Origin: JAUPKT01 sp964427855 | GTDB lineage: Bacteria; Desulfobacterota; Desulfomonilia; Desulfomonilales; Desulfomonilaceae | Direction of reading: 5' to 3' | Assembly (NCBI GenBank): GCA_964427855.1 | Contig: CAYRVH010000072.1 | Coordinates: forward strand, 1 to 13,810 | Length of the DNA: 13,810 nucleotides | Part shown: positions 1-4,836 of the stretch, piece by piece | Position numbering within the stretch: position 1 is the first letter of the stretch | Layout: each line of letters opens with the position of its first letter | Made by a program: the position numbers and the translations under genes | The notes under the pieces: model-generated | Told to the model about the DNA's origin: nothing | What the model saw: only the letters and a program-made list of their open reading frames with translations | Databases searched by the model: none

Positions 1-54
1 CCAGCAGCCGTCCAACCCGGTGCTACGACCAATCCGACTGATGTAGTGCAATAG
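1..54 (+). CDS. Possible C-terminal tail of an upstream gene (partial)
   Basis: Frame 1 is open from the window edge to a TAG at 52-54 and would encode PAAVQPGATTNPTDVVQ. This is a Pro/Ala/Thr/Gln-rich tail of the kind often seen at the end of secreted or ribosome-associated proteins. The strong hairpin at 136-173, about 80 bp downstream on the same strand, fits a transcription end. Only 17 codons are visible, so the reading frame is a guess and the product cannot be named. The other two plus-strand frames also close within the first 45 bases. Confidence 0.3.
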   Translation, partial: PAAVQPGATTNPTDVVQ

Positions 55-135
55 GCGCCCGATCGGATTCGATAAAGGCGCGCAAACCAGAAGTTTCTTG
101 CGGCTTACATGAAACACAAACAGGGTCAAGCATAA

Positions 136-173
136 CACAAAGGCCTGTTCTCGATCGAGGACAGGCCTTTGTG
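136..173 (+). terminator. Strong hairpin, terminator-like
   Basis: CACAAAGGCCTGT (136-148) is the exact reverse complement of ACAGGCCTTTGTG (161-173). The pairing extends inward through 149-152 with 157-160 (one G-T wobble) to a GATC tetraloop, giving a stem of about 17 bp. It lies between the possible upstream gene tail and the promoter of the caspase-like gene. The downstream T-tract is short (CTTT), so intrinsic termination is likely but not certain. The hairpin is nearly symmetric and could act in either direction. Confidence 0.55.
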
Positions 174-228
174 CTTTCGGAGGTGTTGCTGCAGGGCATC
201 GCTAAGCGCCGTTCATAGAGAGAATTTC

Positions 229-255
229 TTGACAATCTTTTTCGTACACTATAGT
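229..255 (+). promoter_or_regulatory. Candidate sigma-70 promoter for the caspase-like gene
   Basis: A consensus -35 box TTGACA (229-234) is followed after 15 bp by TATAGT (250-255), which matches TATAAT in five of six positions. The spacer is shorter than the usual 17 bp. The -10 box lies inside the palindrome CACTATAGTG (247-256), which could also be an operator. A transcript from here would have a leader of about 115 nt before the ATG at 379. Confidence 0.45.
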
Positions 256-378
256 GAAAAGGAAGGGGAAACGAATCAATCGCCACGCCTATCAGACGGT
301 ATCCAATTATCGTCGCATGCAATTGCGTAGAAGGCGCACACGGAGAGGTGAAGCGCCTGCTGTCTTGGAGGAGGTCAC

Positions 379-1929
379 ATGAATGATCGAACTTCTTCCG
401 ATTTCTCCAAGCAAGAAATGGGAGGCATTGGGCTATGGGCAGGAATCGTTGTGGTCGGCGTCACATTGTTGATTGGTTCCGCCCCTTTTGCACAAGACCG
501 AAAGGGAGTCGCGGACTACACCATTGACAAACAAAGGGCGTATCCAGACATGGCGATTGGAGACCTCTACGCGGTCGTGGTGGGCGTATCCCGGTATGCC
601 AACCCCAAGATACGTCAGCTGAATTATTCGGACAAAGACGCAAGGGACTTCGCACAATTCCTGAGATCCCAAGAAAAGTTGTTTCGCAAGACATACGTGA
701 CTGTCCTCCTGAACGAGCAGGCGACCAGCGCCCGAGTGAAGAAGGAGCTCGTGTATGAGTTGAAAAAAGCCGGCAAAGACGACACGGTGGTGTTGTTCCT
801 CAGCGGCCATGGCGCGGACGATCCTCAAAACCCGGGCGAGTATTTTTTCATCACCCACGACGGACAACCTGATAACCTCGAGGCCACGGCTGTAAACCTC
901 ACCGAGATGAAATTTATGAAGCGGCTCGATACCAGGCGAGCTGTCCTCATTGCGGACACGTGCCATGCAGGCGGCTTCTCTATGCATGGCGTGAAGGCTG
1001 TTGAGGCATCGTTCCGGAGGCTCATGAACCAGTTCAAGGAGTCGGAAGGCAAAGTAATCCTTACATCATGCCAGCCGCACGAAATCTCCAGGGAGAGCGA
1101 AAGTCTGGGCAACAGCGTATTTACCTATTACCTGCTGGAGGGACTGAAAGGCGCCGCCGACGCCAATGGAGACGGGATCGTTGCCCTGCAGGAGGTGTAC
1201 CAGTACGTGTACGAAAAGGCCAAGCATGAGACTGGCGGAGACCAACACCCACAGTTGGACGGCCGCATAGCCGGTCTCTTTCCCCTTTCGCTGACGTCGA
1301 GGCCCGGCTTTGCGACCGGCGCCCGACCTTCAAGTTCCACGCGGCCTCAAGGCGAGCCTCCTCAGAGGAATGAAGTCGCTGAACTGATGCACAGCGCGCA
1401 AAAAGGAGATACTGACGCGCAGTTTTTCTTGGGCATGGCCTATCGCCAAGGACGACTCGGCTTTCCGCGCAACCAGTCGGAAGCGCTCAAGTGGCTGAAG
1501 AAAGCTGCACAAGGCGGCCATACTGAAGCAAGGGTCATGCTCGCCAGCATGCGAGGGTCTGGGGCAACCTCGTCAGCCAGCGCCAGCGCGTCCACGGCTC
1601 CTGCCGCATCTCCCGTCCCGTCAGCGCTGCAGTCTGCCAGCAGTTACGTGCAGAACCTGTGGCGACGCGCACATCAAGGCGAGAGCAGGGCTCAGTACGT
1701 CCTCGCATACAAATTGGAACAAGGCGACGGGGTGCAACGGAACCTTGATGAGGCAAAACGTTGGTACAAGGCCGCGGCGGATCAAGGGGATTCGGATGGG
1801 GTACGTGCGCTGCGGAGGCTGGGGGTGCGCGTTTCATATCCGCAGCAGAGATTGATTACCATACCTAATTCCAGTATTAGCGTCGGCTTAGGCGACGGCG
1901 GTTTCAATGGAGTTGATTCTTCAGATTAG
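379..1929 (+). CDS. Membrane-anchored caspase-like (peptidase C14) protein with EF-hand loop and Sel1 repeats
   Basis: This 516-residue protein carries the hallmarks of a bacterial caspase-like cysteine protease of clan CD. Residues 18-37 form one hydrophobic helix, either a signal peptide or an anchor; the next residues (AQD) could be a cleavage site, so the enzyme domain is predicted to lie outside the cytoplasm. The protease domain spans about 60-305. The catalytic His is H144 in SGHG and the catalytic Cys is C195 in DTCHAGG. Residues 261-272 (DANGDGIVALQE) match a canonical 12-residue EF-hand loop with Asp/Asn/Asp at positions 1, 3, 5 and Glu at 12, so calcium control is plausible. Two Sel1/TPR-like repeats follow, at about 334-388 and 425-480, joined by a Ser/Ala/Pro-rich linker (394-420); they probably bind a partner or substrate. 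The start has a strong GGAGGAGGT ribosome site at 367-375. The substrate is unknown. No related gene is adjacent. Confidence 0.9.
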   Translation: MNDRTSSDFSKQEMGGIGLWAGIVVVGVTLLIGSAPFAQDRKGVADYTIDKQRAYPDMAIGDLYAVVVGVSRYANPKIRQLNYSDKDARDFAQFLRSQEKLFRKTYVTVLLNEQATSARVKKELVYELKKAGKDDTVVLFLSGHGADDPQNPGEYFFITHDGQPDNLEATAVNLTEMKFMKRLDTRRAVLIADTCHAGGFSMHGVKAVEASFRRLMNQFKESEGKVILTSCQPHEISRESESLGNSVFTYYLLEGLKGAADANGDGIVALQEVYQYVYEKAKHETGGDQHPQLDGRIAGLFPLSLTSRPGFATGARPSSSTRPQGEPPQRNEVAELMHSAQKGDTDAQFFLGMAYRQGRLGFPRNQSEALKWLKKAAQGGHTEARVMLASMRGSGATSSASASASTAPAASPVPSALQSASSYVQNLWRRAHQGESRAQYVLAYKLEQGDGVQRNLDEAKRWYKAAADQGDSDGVRALRRLGVRVSYPQQRLITIPNSSISVGLGDGGFNGVDSSD

Positions 1930-2332
1930 CCAACCTCAAGCTGGTCGATTCGGCCTCGCGAAAAGTAACCTCTGAGCAAGCCAACCTTGGCGCACCGCGA
2001 GTAATCATGCTGAAAAAGATCACCTGCGGGTGATCACCGAAACGTACTTAATTGAACCTGTCAGCGCCTACCGAAACCTGATGAACGGTCTGCGTCAGCC
2101 TGCAGACTTCAAGATCGGCCTCCGTGATGATGAAGGCCTCAGAGGACAAACGGAGCAAATTTGTCCCCGTTTGTCGCATGAGACGGCTATCGAGGGCCAT
2201 TTGCTATGGACCTCGAAGGGCGAAACGCCCGTTTGCCAGTCACAAGGCCTCAAGAAAAGATTCCCTGCGCTTTGTTGTCTTTTCGTGCAGCCCGGCAAGC
2301 GCCCCTTCCCCGCAATTTTGCCCCATGGAATA

Positions 2333-2362
2333 TTGGCCTCTTTTGATCGCACGAGTTATAAT
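2333..2362 (+). promoter_or_regulatory. Candidate promoter for the Met-rich gene and SHOCT gene
   Basis: TTGGCC (2333-2338, four of six consensus) is followed after 18 bp by a perfect TATAAT (2357-2362). It lies about 140 bp upstream of the Met-rich gene start at 2506 on the same strand. Confidence 0.4.
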
Positions 2363-2381
2363 CTTTCGTGGAGGTGCGGTG

Positions 2382-2432
2382 GTGAAAAAGCGATCCGTGT
2401 TGGAAATCTTGGGACAACGATGTGAGCCGTGA
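2382..2432 (+). CDS. Possible 16-codon leader peptide
   Basis: Just downstream of the candidate promoter, GGAGG (2370-2374) stands 7 nt before a GTG codon that opens a 16-codon frame, VKKRSVLEILGQRCEP, ending at TGA 2430-2432. The spacing is good for translation and the position suits a leader peptide. It could equally be the truncated N-terminus of a lost gene or a chance frame. No function is assigned. Confidence 0.2.
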   Translation: MKKRSVLEILGQRCEP

Positions 2433-2505
2433 TGCTTCATGTCCACGGTACCCCGCTGCAACAACCACAGCCCAAGGGACCAAAAATAAAGAAGGAGGAC
2501 AAACC

Positions 2506-2941
2506 ATGCGCATGAATCCCGAGAAGATGCAGAACATGATGGAGACAATGCAGCAATCTGGTTTTGACCCGAGAACCATGCGTTGGTGTAAGGCTGTGAT
2601 GTCCCCCCCTTTTTTTGGATTCTCCAGCCTTGATCCTCGGACAAGCTGAATCTCTTGGACTCTCCGAGGCGCAAAAGCAGAAACTCCTCGATATCGAAAA
2701 AAAGTCCCGGGAAAAGGCGCGATCCCTATTAACAGAGGAACAAACCAACAAGTTGGGCGAAATCCCAGATAAACCGATGACCATGATGGAGATGTGCCAA
2801 CAAATGTGCCGGGAAATGATGCCGATGATGCAGAATATGGCAGGCGGCCCTCAAGAAAATCCCATGATGCGGTTTATGATGGAAATGATGATGGGAGGAC
2901 ACGAGACGCAGCAAGGCCCCGAACCAAAAAAAGACAAGTGA
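2506..2941 (+). pseudogene. Met-rich, Spy/CpxP-like metal-associated protein, frameshifted at a C7T7 run
   Basis: The ATG at 2506 has an ideal ribosome site (AAGGAGG, 2492-2498). The first 36 or so codons (MRMNPEKMQNMMETMQQSGF and on to RWCKAVMS) run into seven C and seven T residues at 2603-2616. Beyond this the original frame ends at 2649, while the +1 frame continues with LDSPALILGQAESLGLSEAQ and onward to a TGA at 2939-2941. Dropping one base in the run, or adding two, joins the halves into one protein of about 144 residues. The second half has a charged helical segment (LSEAQKQKLLDIEKKSREKA) like the metal-sensing Spy/CpxP family. Its tail is very rich in Met, Cys and His (MCQQMCREMMPMMQNM, MEMMMGGHE), which suggests soft-metal (copper or silver) binding. 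No signal peptide is visible, so a cytoplasmic site is more likely than the usual periplasm. It could be a decayed gene, a sequencing error, or a gene read by slippage. The SHOCT gene follows on the same strand. Confidence 0.7.
2615..2941 (+). CDS. Intact 3' reading frame of the split Met-rich protein
   Basis: This is the second half of the frameshifted gene, open from a TTG at 2615 (no ribosome site precedes it) to TGA 2939-2941, about 108 residues. It holds the charged helix and the Met/Cys/His-rich tail. It is unlikely to be translated independently. It is listed because automated annotation would probably call it as a separate hypothetical protein. Confidence 0.45.
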   Translation: MDSPALILGQAESLGLSEAQKQKLLDIEKKSREKARSLLTEEQTNKLGEIPDKPMTMMEMCQQMCREMMPMMQNMAGGPQENPMMRFMMEMMMGGHETQQGPEPKKDK

Positions 2942-3051
2942 AAAAGAACTCGGGTGTTTCCACGTTTTTAGAAGCTCTGGATATGAATCACGAATTGGGC
3001 GCGAGGATCGGCTATGTCTCCTCACGAAAGTGGCTGCCCATGGAGCGTTTC

Positions 3052-3078
3052 CTGGATTTCCGTTTTCATGGGAATGAC
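3052..3078. repeat. Palindromic intergenic repeat, degenerate copy
   Basis: The segment starting CTGGATTTCC and ending GGGAATGAC forms a 6-bp stem (ATTTCC with GGGAAT, one G-T pair) around an 8-nt loop. CCCATG (3037-3042) and CATGGG (3067-3072) offer an alternative stem. It resembles the CTGGATTCCCGC...GCGGGAATGAC hairpin repeats scattered between genes in many proteobacterial genomes; that resemblance is from memory and was not searched. It lies in the 297-bp gap between the Met-rich and SHOCT genes, where I see no gene. Confidence 0.45.
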
Positions 3079-3238
3079 CATCTGACGTGTGGCCATTTCG
3101 TCGTCTCTCTTGAGAAGGGTAATAGATTTCAAGAAGCGACGGGCGGCCTGCCCTACTCCATGAATCAACCACCACCCATCAATTATGGGGTAGTTTTGCG
3201 AAGGAGAACTTTGGCGCGTACCAACGGAGGATAGATCG

Positions 3239-3499
3239 ATGGGATGGGAATATTGTTGGATGCACGGAATGTGGATCTTTCCAGTGGTCATGCCGATCGT
3301 GATGCTTATTGCGTTGGTGATCGTGGTCTTCCTGATTTTCGGTCGAGGAGGGATCAGACCGCCTTGGCAAGACAATGGCATTTACAATAAAGACCGCCCA
3401 AGTTCGGAAAGCGCCTTGGACATCTTGAAGAAACGGTATGCGAAAGGCGAGATAACCAGAGAAGAATTTGAACAGACAAAAAAGGATATTCTTGAGTAA
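3239..3499 (+). CDS. Single-helix membrane protein with C-terminal SHOCT domain
   Basis: This 86-residue protein has one long hydrophobic helix at residues 12-34 (IFPVVMPIVMLIALVIVVFL) and a short soluble tail. The tail ends in a classic SHOCT motif at residues 58-85 (SALDILKKRYAKGEITREEF). SHOCT domains are short C-terminal helices thought to mediate oligomerisation or contact with partners. The N-terminus (CWMHGMW) has Cys, His and Met residues that could touch metal; this is inference. CGGAGG (3225-3230) lies 8 nt before the ATG and fixes the start. It follows the Met-rich gene on the same strand. Small SHOCT proteins of this type often sit near copper or other metal-handling genes, so a shared role is plausible, but no transporter or metal sensor is present here. 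Confidence 0.85.
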   Translation: MGWEYCWMHGMWIFPVVMPIVMLIALVIVVFLIFGRGGIRPPWQDNGIYNKDRPSSESALDILKKRYAKGEITREEFEQTKKDILE

Positions 3500-3500
3500 A

Positions 3501-3534
3501 TCCACGACAGCGACAGGATGTGCCCCGTCGTGGA
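3501..3534 (+). terminator. Hairpin immediately after the SHOCT gene
   Basis: TCCACGAC (3501-3508) is the exact reverse complement of GTCGTGGA (3527-3534), with an 18-nt loop. It starts one base after the SHOCT stop codon. No T-tract follows, so it may protect the 3' end or act in Rho-dependent termination rather than as an intrinsic terminator. Confidence 0.35.
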
Positions 3535-3552
3535 ACAAGATTGGGTCGAAGC

Positions 3553-3774
3553 ATGGGGCTTCATCCCAATACACTGGCTGGAAGACGAGTCATAAAAGGA
3601 ACACGATTTACTGTGGAGGACATGATGAATCTCCTCGCCCTCGGAGCGACGATTCCAGAGATGTTGGAGCAATAGCAAGGGATTCTTCAGGACGATATTC
3701 ATGCATGTCCTCTGTTTGCCTCAAAGTCGTGAGGCGCCAGACCTTTCATGCCGTTATTGGGGGAGCTTCCGCGC
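3553..3774 (+). pseudogene. Decayed DUF433 antitoxin gene
   Basis: From the ATG at 3553 the frame reads MGLHPNTLAGRRVIKGTRFT, then VEDMMNLLALGATIPEMLEQ, then a TAG stop at 3673-3675. The same frame continues QGILQDDIHACPLFASKS, a TGA at 3730-3732, and GARPFMPLLGELPR. This is the layout of DUF433 proteins: the GG-P-VIKGTR core, the LLA-GA-EEILE helix, the YP-L--DDI-ACLLFA helix and an FMPL tail. Position 41 is normally the Tyr before the third helix, so TAT to TAG is a simple route to the first stop. DUF433 proteins are usually antitoxins paired with a DUF5615 PIN-like nuclease, and the remains of one follow directly in the same frame. No ribosome site precedes this ATG, so the true N-terminus may lie further upstream or be lost. 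Two in-frame stops make it non-functional unless suppressed. Confidence 0.65.
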
Positions 3775-3840
3775 ATGTGTCTTTTTATGAACGAATGCCT
3801 AGAACCAGCGCTCATTTCATGAATGGGTGAGGCTGTCCTC
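3775..3840 (+). pseudogene. Remnant of a DUF5615 PIN-like toxin gene
   Basis: Directly after the DUF433 remnant and in the same frame, ATG at 3775 opens MCLFMNECLEPALIS, then a TGA at 3820-3822, then MGEAV. This matches the start of DUF5615 toxins (roughly M-LLVDEC--P-LV-WL-E-GH), with TGA where a Trp is normal. The conserved first acidic residue of the VDE motif is Asn here (MNE), so the nuclease site would be impaired even without the stop. GGGGGAG (3758-3764) is a suitable ribosome site. Similarity fades after about 3840, where repeat-rich sequence begins, so the rest of the toxin is missing. The call depends on the neighbouring DUF433 remnant; alone it would be weak. Confidence 0.5.
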
Positions 3841-3896
3841 GCCGTATTATTTTATGCGACGACACGCTCGGTAGAAGTGCCGCAAGACATCCGGCC

Positions 3897-3999
3897 CACG
3901 ATTTCTCGCTGCGCTCGAAATGACAGGGACGAAAGTCATCGAAACGAGGGGGAGATGCGCCTCGCAATGACAAGGAGAAATGCGCTCAAGATGACATGG
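3897..3999. repeat. Cluster of degenerate short repeats
   Basis: Three related units are seen: TGCGCTCGAAATGACAGG (3910-3927), TGCGCCTCGCAATGACAAGG (3956-3975) and TGCGCTCAAGATGACATGG (3981-3999). The first is part of a longer imperfect palindrome that begins CACGATTTCTCGC at 3897. These resemble the ATTTCTCGC-CGCTCGAAATGACA and CCTCGCAATGACA intergenic repeats common in environmental bacterial genomes (from memory, not searched). They occupy the gap between the toxin remnant and the convergent mvhD gene, where no gene is seen. Confidence 0.5.
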
Positions 4000-4065
4000 C
4001 AAGGAACAGGTTCCCAGTGATGAGAGAGGAACTTGTTCGATATCCCAGCACACCTCCGGGGCCGC

Positions 4066-4833
4066 TCACGGGAGGGCGAAGCGCTTCATACCTTCATCGT
4101 ATTTGACCAACTGCTGCTTCACCAACATGTTGAGATGCCGTGACACTTGGGTCGTTGACAAACCCAACCGTTTCGCAATATCCACGGCCGAGAGGCACGC
4201 GTCCTTCAAGAGCATAACGATTTGGGTTCCGGCCAAACGGACTGCAATTGTTTCGTCGAAAAGACGATTTATCTCATCGCTTGCGAAGAACTCCGCGTAT
4301 TCCTTTTCAGAGGGGAACCGCACCCGCAATCTTTCCCTCTCCACGAGTTTCACGTATGGGACGAGCTTCATCGCGGCCTCTAACCGGAATTTCAAGTCGT
4401 GCTCGTCGATGCCTTCGCTGCTTCCAAGCGGTCCGAGGGCTCTGATCTTTTGGCTGAAGTCGTTCATGACCTCGGCAAAACGGATGCCTTCGCCGGCAGA
4501 CACCCATTCCAGCCGAAGCCGATCGGGGTTCAAGCCTATGAGTTTGAGCACCTTCTTGCTCAGGTGCATGATGCTCAAGGCGTCATAATTCCCTTCGGTG
4601 TTGTAATGACAGTCGTTGAGGTGGCAGCCGCCGACAAAAACGCCGTCAGCGCCGTTTGAAAACGCCCTGAGTATGAAAGACATGTCCACTCGCCCGGAGC
4701 ACATGACCCGTATGACTCTCAGGTACGGCGGGTATTGGAAGCGGGAGACCCCGCAGAGGTCAGCGCCCCCATAGCAGCACCAATTGCACAAAAAACCTAC
4801 GATGCGCGGTTTGAATTCAGGCTGTACGTGCAT
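4066..4833 (-). CDS. mvhD: MvhD-type iron-sulfur electron-transfer protein fused to a winged-helix DNA-binding domain
   Basis: This 255-residue protein begins with an MvhD (hydrogenase delta subunit) domain at residues 8-138. Its cysteines are C16, C19, C20 and C27 in CNWCCYGGADLCG, C45 in VMCSGRVD, and C70 and C75 in GGCHLNDCHY; these bind the cluster that passes electrons from a partner to HdrA. Ordinary MvhD is about 130-140 residues, so some 115 residues are extra. Residues 140-195 are charged and helical. Residues 200-255 form an ArsR/MarR-like winged helix, with the helix-turn-helix in LSAVDIAKRLGLSTTQVSRH and the wing near LVKYDEGMKRFAL. The gene starts 3 nt after the hdrA stop, with GGAGG about 12 nt before the ATG, so the two are surely co-transcribed. 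I infer either a redox-responsive regulator that receives electrons from HdrA, or an electron-transfer subunit whose extra domain serves another role. No hydrogenase genes are adjacent. Confidence 0.9.
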   Translation of the reverse strand: MHVQPEFKPRIVGFLCNWCCYGGADLCGVSRFQYPPYLRVIRVMCSGRVDMSFILRAFSNGADGVFVGGCHLNDCHYNTEGNYDALSIMHLSKKVLKLIGLNPDRLRLEWVSAGEGIRFAEVMNDFSQKIRALGPLGSSEGIDEHDLKFRLEAAMKLVPYVKLVERERLRVRFPSEKEYAEFFASDEINRLFDETIAVRLAGTQIVMLLKDACLSAVDIAKRLGLSTTQVSRHLNMLVKQQLVKYDEGMKRFALP

Positions 4834-4836
4834 ATT

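Larger units (their letters stand above)
1930..2505. other. Gene-poor spacer with three short hairpins
   Basis: No convincing protein is encoded here; the open frames have no ribosome site or family features. The stretch holds three inverted repeats. The first is GATCACC/GGTGATC with a 4-nt loop (2018-2035). The second is GACAAACGG/CCGTTTGTC with a 13-nt loop (2145-2175). The third is GGGCG/CGCCC with an AAA loop (2218-2230). None is followed by a T-tract, so none is a clear intrinsic terminator for the caspase-like gene. The right part carries the promoter at 2333-2362. Confidence 0.6.

Noticed and set aside
2030..2425. 131-codon plus-strand frame in the spacer before the Met-rich gene
   Set aside because: It starts at a GTG inside a hairpin, has no ribosome site, and its translation shows no secondary-structure pattern or family motif.
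2599..2620. Classical -1 programmed ribosomal frameshift
   Set aside because: Joining the two halves needs a +1 (or -2) shift, so a standard -1 slippery heptamer does not explain it.
3468..3830. 120-codon plus-strand frame over the toxin-antitoxin remnant
   Set aside because: It overlaps the end of the SHOCT gene in another frame and reads as low-quality sequence, while frame 1 of the same bases reads as DUF433.
3052..3999. CRISPR array
   Set aside because: The repeats are few, diverged and unevenly spaced, with no conserved spacer length and no cas genes.
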